A stretch of 64,000 bases of DNA from CAZFHA01 sp964518595 (lineage in GTDB: Bacteria > Bacillota > Clostridia > Saccharofermentanales > Saccharofermentanaceae), in contig CAZFHA010000016.1 in the NCBI GenBank assembly GCA_964518595.1, forward strand, positions 15,374 to 79,373, read 5' to 3'. Both the position numbers and the translations under genes were made by a program. The notes under the pieces are model-generated. The model ran no database searches. It was not told where the DNA came from and saw only the letters and a list, made by a program, of their open reading frames with translations. Shown piece after piece: positions 52,932 through 61,359 of this stretch (position 1 is the stretch's first letter; every line of letters starts with the position of its first letter).

Positions 52932-54441
52932 TGAAATAATTACTCTTTTAAGAGAAAAATCAGACTTTTTCATTGCGCTTTTGTGGGAGCATCTTTGGAT
53001 CTGTGCTATTACTATTTTGATTGCAGGAATACTGGGTTTATTTCTAGGCATTCTGATTAGCGAAAAACGCAAGCTCTCAGGCCCAATTCTAGGTACTACT
53101 AACATTCTTTATACCATTCCCTCGATTTCGCTTCTTGGTCTACTAATTCCCCTTACCGGCATCGGTAATGTAACGGCAATTATTGCCCTAACTGTCTACG
53201 CCCTACTACCTATGGTGCGGAACACCTATGCGGGATTGACTGGAGTTGATCCTGATATTCTGGAGGCTGCTAAGGGCATGGGCAGTACCCGGGGGCAGGT
53301 ACTACGCAAAATTAAGTTACCTCTTGCGCTCCCCATCATCATGGCCGGACTAAAAAATATGGCCGTTATGACCATTGCTTTAGCCGGTATCGCTTCCTTT
53401 ATCGGTGCCGGTGGGCTGGGTGTGGCTATCTACCGTGGTATTACCACTAACAACATGGCCATGACCGTAATCGGCAGTTTGCTTATCGCCATCTTGGCCT
53501 TTGGAGCCGATCTATTATTTACCTTGCTGGAAAAACTATCCCGGCGACGGTTAGCCATAATGGTAACGCTTCTAGCTGTGGCTGTAGCCATATCTAGTCT
53601 TTATGGCCTTAGTTTTCAAAAAGATAAAACCATAAAAATTGCCACAAAGCCCATGACTGAACAATTCATCTTAGGTGAAATGCTAAAGTTGGTGATTGAA
53701 GAGAATACCGACGTAAAAGTCGAACTCACCAAGGGCATTGGCGGTGGTACTGCCAATATTCATCCCGCTCTGATTAAGGGCGATTTTGACCTCTATCCTG
53801 AGTATACCGGCACAGCTTGGAGCTATGTGCTAAAAAAAGATCCTTTAGCCGATGAAGAGGAACTCTTCAAGCAACTAGTCGAAGAATACTCTTCCCAATT
53901 TCAATTAGATTGGGTGGGACTCTACGGCTTCAATAACACCTATGGTCTGGTAGTCCGGCAAGAAATCGCCGAAGAACATCAGCTAAAAACCTATTCCGAC
54001 TTAGCCGCCGTTTCCAGCCAGCTACGTTTCGGTGCTGAATATGATTTTTTTGAAAGAGAAGACGGTTTTGACGCTCTGGCACGCACCTACGGGTTTAATT
54101 TCCTGAAGAAGGTAGACATGGATATTGGCTTAAAATATAACGCAATTACCAACGACCAAATCGACGTTATGAACGTCTTTACCACTGATGGGCAATTGTC
54201 GGTGGCTCCCGTCACCCTTTTAGAAGATGATAAGCAATTCTATCCCAACTACTACTGCGGCACGATTGTCCGTCAAGATACACTGGAAAAGTATCCGGAG
54301 CTCAAAGCTGCGCTTCTGAAAATGGATCAACTGATTACTAATGAGGAAATGGCTAAAATGAACTATCAGGTCGAAAGTGAAAAGCGTAACGAGCAAGAGG
54401 TTGCCCGGGAATTTTTGCAAAGCAAGGGGGTGATTCCATGA
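52924..54441 (+). CDS. OpuC-type osmoprotectant transporter permease fused to substrate-binding domain
   Basis: Residues 1-215 are an ABC permease with about five or six membrane helices and the EAA loop (LEAAKGMGSTRGQVLRKIKLP). After a further membrane segment (MVTLLAVAVAISSLYGL), residues 235-505 are an OpuAC/ProX-type binding domain (IKIATKPMTEQFILGEML, GDFDLYPEYTGTAW, VMNVFTTDGQL). This permease-SBP fusion is known for choline, glycine betaine and carnitine importers. The binding domain would face outward. The gene overlaps its ATPase gene by four bases (ATGA). Confidence 0.92.
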   Translation: MINEIITLLREKSDFFIALLWEHLWICAITILIAGILGLFLGILISEKRKLSGPILGTTNILYTIPSISLLGLLIPLTGIGNVTAIIALTVYALLPMVRNTYAGLTGVDPDILEAAKGMGSTRGQVLRKIKLPLALPIIMAGLKNMAVMTIALAGIASFIGAGGLGVAIYRGITTNNMAMTVIGSLLIAILAFGADLLFTLLEKLSRRRLAIMVTLLAVAVAISSLYGLSFQKDKTIKIATKPMTEQFILGEMLKLVIEENTDVKVELTKGIGGGTANIHPALIKGDFDLYPEYTGTAWSYVLKKDPLADEEELFKQLVEEYSSQFQLDWVGLYGFNNTYGLVVRQEIAEEHQLKTYSDLAAVSSQLRFGAEYDFFEREDGFDALARTYGFNFLKKVDMDIGLKYNAITNDQIDVMNVFTTDGQLSVAPVTLLEDDKQFYPNYYCGTIVRQDTLEKYPELKAALLKMDQLITNEEMAKMNYQVESEKRNEQEVAREFLQSKGVIP

Positions 54442-55163
54442 GTGCTACTGTGATGATTGAATTTCAACAAGTCAGCAAGAGCTACGGCACGGTAGAAGTC
54501 TTGAAAGACTTTAATCTAAAGATTTTTTCCGGTGAATTTATTACCGTTATCGGCAGCTCCGGCTGCGGTAAAACTACCGCCTTAAAACTAATCAACGGAC
54601 TAATTCCACCGGATGAAGGCAAGATTTTCGTAAACCAAAAAGATATCAATCAGATAGATCAAAATCAACTGCGCCGTCATATTGGCTACGTAATTCAAAA
54701 CATTGGTCTGTTTCCTCACATGACCATCGGCGAAAACATCGCCTATGTCCCCAAACTCTTAAAAACAGACAACCAGGCCATTTTAGCTCGTACCCGAGAA
54801 CTGCTGGATATTATGGGGCTGGAACAGGCCATGGCCAAACGTTATCCTGCTGAATTAAGCGGCGGCCAAAAACAACGGGTAGGAATTGCCCGCGCTCTGG
54901 CTGCCAAGCCTGAAATTCTGCTTATGGATGAACCCTTTGGCGCAGTAGATGAAATTACCCGCAAAAGCTTGCAAGAAGAAATTTCCACCATCCAAAAAAA
55001 TGCCGACCTGACTGTATTCTTCATCACTCACGCCATTGATGAAGCCTTAAAACTAGGTTCGCGGGTGGTAGTAATGGATAAAGGACATATCCAACAGATT
55101 GATAGCCCTGAGCAGATCCAAGCCACCCCTGCTAATGAATTTGTAAAAAAACTCTTAGGGTAA
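54438..55163 (+). CDS. Osmoprotectant ABC transporter ATPase (OpuCA/ProV-like)
   Basis: The 241-aa ATPase has Walker A GSSGCGKTT, Q-loop YVIQNIGLFPHMT, signature LSGGQKQR, Walker B ILLMDEPFGAVDE and the H-loop ITHAIDEA, closest to the glycine betaine/osmoprotectant subgroup. The C-terminal CBS domains present in OpuCA/OpuAA are missing, so ionic-strength gating by CBS is not expected. It energises the fused permease encoded immediately upstream. Confidence 0.93.
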   Translation: MSATVMIEFQQVSKSYGTVEVLKDFNLKIFSGEFITVIGSSGCGKTTALKLINGLIPPDEGKIFVNQKDINQIDQNQLRRHIGYVIQNIGLFPHMTIGENIAYVPKLLKTDNQAILARTRELLDIMGLEQAMAKRYPAELSGGQKQRVGIARALAAKPEILLMDEPFGAVDEITRKSLQEEISTIQKNADLTVFFITHAIDEALKLGSRVVVMDKGHIQQIDSPEQIQATPANEFVKKLLG

Positions 55164-55196
55164 AGCTCACCTATTTGTACCCTTGTAAATAGTGAG

Positions 55197-55240
55197 AAAA
55201 AGTCCGAAGTTGAAAGAAAAACTTTCAATTTCGGACTTTT
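55197..55240. terminator. Strong bidirectional terminator
   Basis: A stem of AAAAGTCCGAA and TTGAAAG with matching right arm (CTTTCAA, TTCGGACTTTT) encloses an AAAAA loop. A-rich and T-rich flanks serve both directions. It lies between the OpuC-type operon and the convergent YhfC-like gene. Confidence 0.9.
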
Positions 55241-55275
55241 ATTAGCTAGTCAGACCATAGAAACGATCACTTGGC

Positions 55276-56277
55276 CTATTCCTGAGAATTATCTTTATCA
55301 AGGGGCTCACAGTCAGGTATTTTGTTTTGTTTAAAGTCTTCCCTAGAATCAGACTGCGCCGTTATCTCTGGCTCCGACAAGGAGGAATCTTCCCCGGAAT
55401 CTGCACAGGCCTCTTCCACCGTGACAGACTCTACCTCTGCTGCCTTTACCAAAATACTGGCTTCGCTCATAGCTTCCTGCCGCTGCTCTTCCAGCTGATC
55501 CCCACACCAACGGGAAAAGGATTTCCGCGATTTGATGATAAAGACAAGAGCTATCACACCCCAGAACATAACCCAGAGCTCAACAATCCAAATGGATAGC
55601 ACCTTTTTTTGTCCCAAGACCGCCCCAAAATCAATTACGGCATGGATAAAAATCGCTAAAGCCAGCCAAAGCTTCTTGCCGCTACGAACAGCCATTAATA
55701 CCAGCAGCGATAAGGCAATCTGAATACAGATCGTCCAAATACGCTCGATACCGCCTGCAAAGAACAGTGCCGGATCGGTGTTAATCAGGGCCTGCTGTGC
55801 CTGTTGCAAAACCGTACCCTGACTACCGGCAGCTGCAATTAACGTATCGAAAGAACCGGAATTGATCATTAGCGAGTAAATAATATTGTTAATAAAAACA
55901 ACGCCGACTATCAAAACTGCTTCAATTCCACCATGCCCAATGCCATAGGCAACACCATGTTGCCACAAACGTTTCTTTTTCAGGAAAAAGCTAAAGGCAA
56001 TAAAACGTCCGACCTCTTCAAAAATACCAGCCATCAAGCCACCATAAAGCATATACAGCCAAATATTGTCAGAAAGCGACGGCCAAAGAGCCCGAACTAT
56101 CTGGTGTACCAGGGCTTCCAATATCAAGACAAAAAGAATAAAAAACCCTGCCCCCACCAGAAAAGGTACTGCACCGGTTTTATTTCTTCGACCAAAAACA
56201 ATCGCCAAAACCACAGGTAAAATTAAACTCACAATCAAGGTAAAAAACATCCCTGCCAAGCTCAATCCGCTAACCAT
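55276..56277 (-). CDS. YhfC-family intramembrane protein, putative metalloprotease
   Basis: The 333-aa protein has about eight membrane helices. Conserved blocks in helices (GIFEEVGRFIAF, IGHGGIEAVLI, IFIHAVIDFGA) match the YhfC family, whose Glu-Glu/His pattern resembles CPBP-type intramembrane proteases. A hydrophilic, acidic 80-residue C-terminal tail extends into the cytoplasm. The ATG at 56277 is set by GGAGG eight bases upstream; a 21-codon longer frame lacks a ribosome site. Substrate unknown. Confidence 0.8.
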   Translation of the reverse strand: MVSGLSLAGMFFTLIVSLILPVVLAIVFGRRNKTGAVPFLVGAGFFILFVLILEALVHQIVRALWPSLSDNIWLYMLYGGLMAGIFEEVGRFIAFSFFLKKKRLWQHGVAYGIGHGGIEAVLIVGVVFINNIIYSLMINSGSFDTLIAAAGSQGTVLQQAQQALINTDPALFFAGGIERIWTICIQIALSLLVLMAVRSGKKLWLALAIFIHAVIDFGAVLGQKKVLSIWIVELWVMFWGVIALVFIIKSRKSFSRWCGDQLEEQRQEAMSEASILVKAAEVESVTVEEACADSGEDSSLSEPEITAQSDSREDFKQNKIPDCEPLDKDNSQE

Positions 56278-56503
56278 CGCTTCGCCCTCCATCATCGAAT
56301 CAAAAATAGCCTCAAAAGTTATAAATCCAGTATATATCAATCTTAGGGAACATCAAGAGGCAGAATTTGCCATCTGATCTTTCCAAACCCAGAGAAAATA
56401 TCCGTGCGGTAATTGGCTAGATAAAACAGATACAAGAATAAGCATCATATGAGACACATATGGTACAATCAAAAGAACAATTTGCTTTCGGAGGACAGTA
56501 TTC

Positions 56504-57751
56504 ATGCCAGTATGGGAAGAAGAGATTAGAGCAGTTTGTTTAGAAACACTAACGAATCAGTGGCAGCAAACCCCGGACAGTTTCCCAGATTTTTTGCCGA
56601 CGTATACGGCGGAAGAGCGGCAACATTGTCAGGAATACGTTAAAAAGCTCACAGTCTCTCTGGAACAGAGCGTTAAAACGGTACCTTTTCGCAATTCAGC
56701 CCGGAAAATTTGGGCTGAACAGTTCCATAAAACTATGGCAGCTACGTTGCAGCAAGAGCCTATTTTTGCTGTTGCTAGTGCCATTCCTACCGCAAGATTA
56801 GAGGCTCTTCAAGCAGAAATCAAGAAATTCCTCCAGACCGCTCGCCGGGATGTTCCGGAGCTAGGGCTACCGGGCTTAGGCCAAGCCCTACGCAACTACT
56901 TGGTTTATACCATGTTTAATGAAATCCATCAGGGCTCGATAGCGTTCAATCCAGCGGCCTACAGCTATAGTATGTTATATCCTTTTACCGATAACTATTT
57001 GGATGATCCAGCTCACAGCGTGGAAGATAAACAAAACTACAATCAACTGATACGTCAGAAAATCCAAGGGTTTTCGGTTACACCTCAAACTGATTATGAG
57101 CGCAAGACCTGCCTATTCTTAGATACCATCGAAAAAAAATACCCTGCCGCTACTGCCCCGCAGGTCAGAAACACTTTACTACTTATGCAAAAAGCCCAAG
57201 AAGACAGCCTAAAACAGCAAAAAAGCTCCGTGCCTCTTTCTGAAGAAAAACGCTTAGAAATCTCCTTATTCAAGGGCGGTTTATCCGTACTCATGGATCG
57301 GCTTTTTGTAGAAAGCCCTCTAGCCACCTCTGAATTAATTTTTTATCTGAGTTTTGGTTTTCTTCTGCAGTTAGCCGATGACCTACAGGACATCAGTGAA
57401 GATAGTCACCAAGGCAGTCAAACCCTCTGCACACTGCCTCAAAATCAGGCCGATCGTCAAAAGCTGGTAAATAAAATTTTTCACTTTACCCAATATTTAG
57501 ACAAGAACTTTCCTACCCCAAACAAAGACTTTCAGAGCTTTTTACTTCGAAATTGCCGCCAGCTCCTTCATTCCTGCCTGGTAAAAAGCCAAGATTATTT
57601 TGATCAGGAGTATCTCACTGCTTTAGAAAAGCACTCTCTTCTGCCCTATCCCCTACTGGCAGACAGTGGCATGGACAAAATAGAGCAAGCCGACCAAACC
57701 TTAGCTAAACGTTATACCAAGATGATTGATATCCTCTGTGCCACCGAGTAA
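56504..57751 (+). CDS. Class I isoprenoid synthase-like protein
   Basis: This 415-aa all-alpha protein is not a standard prenyl transferase, but two Asp-rich motifs are placed as in class I terpenoid/isoprenyl synthases: FTDNYLDD at residues 161-168 and LADDLQDISED at 290-300. The segment SLFKGGLSVLMD (255-265) lies where such enzymes have a diphosphate-contacting helix. These motifs would bind Mg2+ and a diphosphate substrate. No isoprenoid pathway genes are adjacent. The function, whether condensing, cyclising or degenerate, is unknown. GGAGG lies upstream of the ATG, and a YgjP-type peptidase gene follows after 18 bp. Confidence 0.65.
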   Translation: MPVWEEEIRAVCLETLTNQWQQTPDSFPDFLPTYTAEERQHCQEYVKKLTVSLEQSVKTVPFRNSARKIWAEQFHKTMAATLQQEPIFAVASAIPTARLEALQAEIKKFLQTARRDVPELGLPGLGQALRNYLVYTMFNEIHQGSIAFNPAAYSYSMLYPFTDNYLDDPAHSVEDKQNYNQLIRQKIQGFSVTPQTDYERKTCLFLDTIEKKYPAATAPQVRNTLLLMQKAQEDSLKQQKSSVPLSEEKRLEISLFKGGLSVLMDRLFVESPLATSELIFYLSFGFLLQLADDLQDISEDSHQGSQTLCTLPQNQADRQKLVNKIFHFTQYLDKNFPTPNKDFQSFLLRNCRQLLHSCLVKSQDYFDQEYLTALEKHSLLPYPLLADSGMDKIEQADQTLAKRYTKMIDILCATE

Positions 57752-57769
57752 AAAGAAGGAAGAAACCGC

Positions 57770-58447
57770 ATGATTCCCTATAAACTCATTCGCTCTCAGC
57801 GCAAGACTTTATCCCTTCGCATCACCGCCGAGGCGGAGGTGGAGGTACGGGCACCCCTACGAATGCCCTTAGAGAAGATTGAAGACTTTATCACCGAAAA
57901 AGAAAACTGGCTCCAAAAACACCTGACACACCTCACTAAAGCCAAAGAAAATCGTCACCAGTTTCAAGTTAGCTATGGGATGTCCCTTCAGCTTCTAGGT
58001 AAACCTTATAAACTATCCCCCCGGCCAGGTAAGGAGATCGGGTTTGACGGTCAAACGTTCTATGCTCCACCGGGTCTAAGTTCCGAAGAACTGCGCAGTC
58101 ACTTTATCCGAATCTATAAGACTTTGGCTCAAGAATATCTCTTTGCTAGAGCCAGCTACTTCACCCAACTTATGAAAGTAAAGCCCACTGGAATAGGCCT
58201 GTCTTCAGCCAAAACCTCCTGGGGATCCTGCTCCGGTCAGAATCGAATTCGTTTTTCTTGGCGTCTGATAATGGCCGAAAAATCTATCATCGATTACGTA
58301 GTGGTACATGAGCTGGCTCATATTTTGGAGCATAACCACTCCCCCCGTTTCTGGGCTATTGTAGCTGCCATATTACCCGACTATCCTCAGCATCGCCAAG
58401 GATTGCGAGCTTTGCAAAAACGTTTAGAAGGAGAGAATTGGGAATAA
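57770..58447 (+). CDS. YgjP-family (DUF45) metallopeptidase
   Basis: The 225-aa protein has the YgjP/DUF45 layout: an N-terminal beta-rich part (RSQRKTLSLRI, VEVRAPLRM), the SSAKTSWGSCSGQNRIRFSWRL signature in two blocks, and a zinc motif HELAHILEHNHSPRFW (HEXXH plus third His). It is expected to be a small cytoplasmic zinc metallopeptidase of unknown physiological substrate. It is co-directional with, and close behind, the isoprenoid-synthase-like gene. After it, 170 bp contain only weak hairpins before the toxin array begins. Confidence 0.88.
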   Translation: MIPYKLIRSQRKTLSLRITAEAEVEVRAPLRMPLEKIEDFITEKENWLQKHLTHLTKAKENRHQFQVSYGMSLQLLGKPYKLSPRPGKEIGFDGQTFYAPPGLSSEELRSHFIRIYKTLAQEYLFARASYFTQLMKVKPTGIGLSSAKTSWGSCSGQNRIRFSWRLIMAEKSIIDYVVVHELAHILEHNHSPRFWAIVAAILPDYPQHRQGLRALQKRLEGENWE

Positions 58448-58617
58448 TAGACCCCATGATAAGGGTGCTCCTCATCCTTTTGGGGATCATAATTGATTAC
58501 ATTATCCCCTCTTTATTGGAGGTTTAGAGTCATAGGCATTGCCAAATTAGTATCTGCTTTATCCCTTAGGTTGGTATATATACTTTGGTTGCTGTTAATC
58601 AGGGTAAACACACGCTA

Positions 58618-58864
58618 ACTACTCGCCCGATTTGTAACCGGTAAGCAGGACTGCTTTTGATGTGTAACAGCTTTTTGGTAGGTAGGTGTAGCCCATACCA
58701 CTCTTTTTAGCTAAAGTCCCTGCCTGTTTAAGTAGCTCCGCACGGTATGCCTCTGAATAAGGCTTACCATAGTCGTAATCGTCTGCCCGTAAATTGTTTA
58801 TCTCTGCCACTCTTTTAATCGACTCAAATAAATTGCGACTGAGGTCATTAAAGAAATCATCCAT
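58618..58864. repeat. Left copy of 245-bp toxin N-terminal repeat (partner 63759-64000)
   Basis: DNA here aligns in the same orientation with 63759-64000, sharing the ACTACTCGCCCGATT start, CCTCTGAATAAGGCTT and AAATAAATTGCGACT blocks, with several substitutions and small indels. The two copies bracket the whole tip/immunity array. Confidence 0.8.
58619..58864 (-). pseudogene. Orphan copy of the toxin N-terminal module
   Basis: The product (81 codons) starts MDDFFNDLSRNLFE and continues YGKPYSEAYRAELL, matching the N-terminus of the toxin at the right edge of the window (MDDFFND/SRNLFEP, YGKPYSEA). The match then slips out of frame: in another frame the DNA still encodes CLPVTNRASS as in that toxin, so a frameshift has occurred near residue 65 and the gene stops. 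The ATG follows the TAA of the upstream immunity-like gene directly, so it could still be translated by coupling. Nothing resembling a toxin tip follows it. Confidence 0.65.
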
Positions 58865-59413
58865 TTAGCTAATTAGGAATTTTTCTAAAATTTTTTGAAC
58901 TTCTTCATCTGATAAGTCATACTTATTTAGCAATAAGATGTTTAATAATGCAATTGTTATTAGCCCAAATAAAGCCTTGCTTGAACCTACCTCGCAATGT
59001 GCTGCAACCCTAATAACTAAAGTTCCCGATGGAATATAAATATTCTGTTCGCAGAATTCTTGAATTTTTTGATACACTGTTTCCAGGTATTCCTCTGGCA
59101 ATGTTGACAAGACTGTTTTTTTACTATAAGACAATGCATCTCTATAACATTCGCCTTCATTTGCATAATAAATTATGATATTGAGAGTTCTCGGTTTTAA
59201 TGCTGGCAACACTTCTATCCCTAGTAATCCATAGTTGCTCACATGTCTTTGTGAATAGAATTCAATTGCTGCACTCTTTATCTTCCAGTTCTCAACGGAA
59301 TTTGTATTTACTTTATACTTAATAAATTGACAACTATCAAAAGAAGATTTTGGCAATTCATCAACCCAAAGCCTAACTTTCATACCGAAATTGTATTCAA
59401 ATTGCTTTACCAT
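58865..59413 (-). CDS. Putative immunity protein for tip E
   Basis: The 182-aa protein lacks a signal peptide. It has a hydrophobic stretch near the C-terminus (LFGLITIALLNILLLN) and otherwise mixed alpha/beta composition. I do not recognise a named family. The immunity role is inferred from its place just downstream of a frameshifted toxin fragment, the order used throughout this array. Low GC and AT-rich codon use set it apart from the metabolic genes to the left. Confidence 0.5.
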   Translation of the reverse strand: MVKQFEYNFGMKVRLWVDELPKSSFDSCQFIKYKVNTNSVENWKIKSAAIEFYSQRHVSNYGLLGIEVLPALKPRTLNIIIYYANEGECYRDALSYSKKTVLSTLPEEYLETVYQKIQEFCEQNIYIPSGTLVIRVAAHCEVGSSKALFGLITIALLNILLLNKYDLSDEEVQKILEKFLIS

Positions 59414-59452
59414 ATTATTTTCAACCTTTCTTATTTTTTATTTACTAATGCC

Positions 59453-60131
59453 TCAAAAATTAAACCACTTATCATTAAACCATTCGGAATTGGCTTGAAT
59501 AACCTCTGGATGATAGACACTGTATGGAGATACTTGATAAAATTCTAAAGCAACTTGATGGGCGGCATCATAACCTAACCCACCCTGCATTAGCGAAGCT
59601 TCTTTCAATTCATGTAGATAAAAACTAGCATCTGCACCTGTTATGCTTTGCCCATTTTGCAAAGCATTTTCCAGCCTATTTAGCATTGCAGTATTCTCTG
59701 CAGAAGCCATACCATTAGAAGTAAGATGGCTATTGATAGTATTAATTTCTGATTGTGTGACATTATACGTATTTCCTGAGATTTTGCCTAACCCTTCTTT
59801 AACAAGACCATTATCCTCACGACAGCTTGTAACCCATTCTGCATTTTATATAATCCGTGATATAAAAGTGCTAAATATGCCAATTGATTTGAAACATTTG
59901 CCCAAACTGACACAGAAAAATAGTTTTCTTCCGACCAGTGTACAGCTGCATCTATCGCCCCCTCAACACCACTGCGATTCTGAGTTAGTGCAATCTGCCT
60001 TTGATCTATTATATTATGAAGAGCTCCTCCTCTCCCATTTTTTATCCTATTATAGCCATTAGTTAAATTACTAGTCCAATGTCCCCCCTGCAATTTAAGC
60101 GTACTATCATAACAATTTCCCCATTTTCATT
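59453..60131 (-). pseudogene. Toxin tip E, headless and frameshifted
   Basis: Two adjacent frames give one toxin C-terminus. The first (from about 60131) includes GGHWTSNLTNGYNRI, VSNQLAYLALLYHGLYK. A missing base in an A-run near 59855 then shifts the frame to NAEWVTSCREDNGLVKEGLG, TYNVTQSEINTINSH and the end block ITGADASFYLHELKEASLM...VYHPEVI. This end block is one I associate with C-termini of secreted polymorphic toxins, though I cannot name the domain. No N-terminal secretion part is present. It precedes the putative immunity gene at 58865. Confidence 0.6.
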
Positions 60132-60164
60132 TAGAGGAACAAGCATCCTTGAAGTATAATCCAC
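60063..60164 (-). pseudogene. Short toxin-tip-like remnant F
   Basis: A 33-codon frame after a TAA reads VDYTSRMLVPLNENGEIVM, which resembles the final strands of BECR-type nuclease tips (compare DLNKNGEVV in tip B). It has no start context and overlaps the upstream part of tip E in another frame. It may be the end of a tip replaced by tip E. The evidence is weak. Confidence 0.25.
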
Positions 60165-60173
60165 TTATAATTT

Positions 60174-60626
60174 CTAGTGTAAATATAAGTTGTTAATTTC
60201 TTTCGAGTAAAAACATTCTATAGATAAAATAAAACAATCATTTGTATAAAAAATTACATTATCCTGTTTAAATTTCATGGTTGCTATTCCAGAATTATCA
60301 AAAACAAGAATAAATCTACTTTCATCAATATATGCCTTTGTAGATGTATCAGAGTACTCATAAGCCAATAAAGGAACGCCATGACAAACTGACACATCTT
60401 TTAAATTGTATATTGGAGGACTCGTGATTGCTTCTGGAAATATACACTCAATCTCACCCAATATGCCATCACCCAGTAACCATATCATACAGTTTTTATT
60501 TATACGATGTGGTACAAAATCATCACTCATTTTGCTCGTAATAATATTAAACGTATTTATATCTTTTATAAAACTAGAATAACAGTTAACATAATTTAAT
60601 GTTTTATTTTTATATCTAAACATCAT
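60174..60626 (-). CDS. Putative immunity protein for tip D
   Basis: The 150-aa soluble protein has a beta-rich composition (CMIWLLGDGILGEIECIF; YIDESRFILVFDNSGIATM). It has an AGGAG site immediately ahead of a double ATG at 60626/60623. It starts seven bases after the stop of a short toxin-tip remnant, which is the basis of the immunity call. No family recognised. Confidence 0.5.
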   Translation of the reverse strand: MMFRYKNKTLNYVNCYSSFIKDINTFNIITSKMSDDFVPHRINKNCMIWLLGDGILGEIECIFPEAITSPPIYNLKDVSVCHGVPLLAYEYSDTSTKAYIDESRFILVFDNSGIATMKFKQDNVIFYTNDCFILSIECFYSKEINNLYLH

Positions 60627-60633
60627 TAATCTC

Positions 60634-60729
60634 CTATTTTGCAAATCCGTTAGGCCAGATTCCCACAATTTCGTTTGTTATAGGGTTTACAAACACTGAC
60701 GTACCAGAAATTGGAGTGACAGATGAGGC
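60634..60729 (-). pseudogene. Toxin tip D, last 31 residues only
   Basis: The frame after an in-frame TAG encodes a short tail, SVFVNPITNEIVGIWP then NGFAK and stop. This is the kind of terminal beta-hairpin seen at the end of BECR-type nuclease toxins. It has no start codon context and is far too short to act. It is directly followed by its putative immunity gene, so only the end of the toxin has survived. Confidence 0.5.
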
Positions 60730-60881
60730 CTAGCGATGGATTTCGCCTTTTATAAGCTTTGGCTAGTACTTCCATGACTAGCGCCTTTTCATTATTACCT
60801 TTGCCGGATAAGCGTGTATAACTCTTGTAGACGGATTCCGTTTTGAAAACGGATTTCGGTCTTCTGTTATGTTAAAAATTT

Positions 60882-61337
60882 TTAATTTAAATCAGAATTG
60901 ATAAATATTTGGTAGAACAATTGCGCATTCTTCAATTCGGGATAATGAATCACTATTTCGTCAAAAGTCATCTTTTTCATATTTTCCAAATACCATTTAA
61001 CAGACTTATGGTAAAAATTAGTATCACCATTAGCAACTATTGCTTGAGGTTTAAGGTTTTGTGTAATTTCTTTCGCCAATGTATTTTTGTGGTTGTAATC
61101 ATTAAAATGAGATTTATCAGCTCTAACTTCAATATCAAACTCATAATAATGAAGTTCATATAAGCTGCCATCTTTAATAATTAAGTATGGTGTTATTAGA
61201 ATGCCTTGTCGAGCATCTATAGATGCCAATTTTGCTGCAAAGTAATCCATGTTCTGGGTAGAAATATATATTCCATTCCCTCTCTCAAGGTTTCCTTGCC
61301 GTTTCATAACATAATTAATCAAATCTACAAGAATCAT
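60882..61337 (-). CDS. Putative immunity protein for the colicin E5-like tip
   Basis: The 151-aa soluble protein (LVDLINYVMKRQGNLERG at the start, YFAAKLASIDARQGILITPY) lies 22 bp downstream of the E5-like tRNase tip with AAAGGA before its ATG. I do not recognise a family and see no clear match to the classical colicin E5 immunity protein, so the pairing is by position. The gap 60730-60881 downstream holds an exact CCGTTTTGAAAACGG palindrome, possibly a terminator core. Confidence 0.5.
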   Translation of the reverse strand: MILVDLINYVMKRQGNLERGNGIYISTQNMDYFAAKLASIDARQGILITPYLIIKDGSLYELHYYEFDIEVRADKSHFNDYNHKNTLAKEITQNLKPQAIVANGDTNFYHKSVKWYLENMKKMTFDEIVIHYPELKNAQLFYQIFINSDLN

Positions 61338-61359
61338 TTTAAAATTCCTTTCTTTTAAG

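Noticed and set aside
58448..58617. Possible attachment site or mobile-element boundary at the left edge of the toxin array
   Set aside because: No tRNA, integrase, transposase or clean terminal repeats are visible; only weak hairpins occur here.
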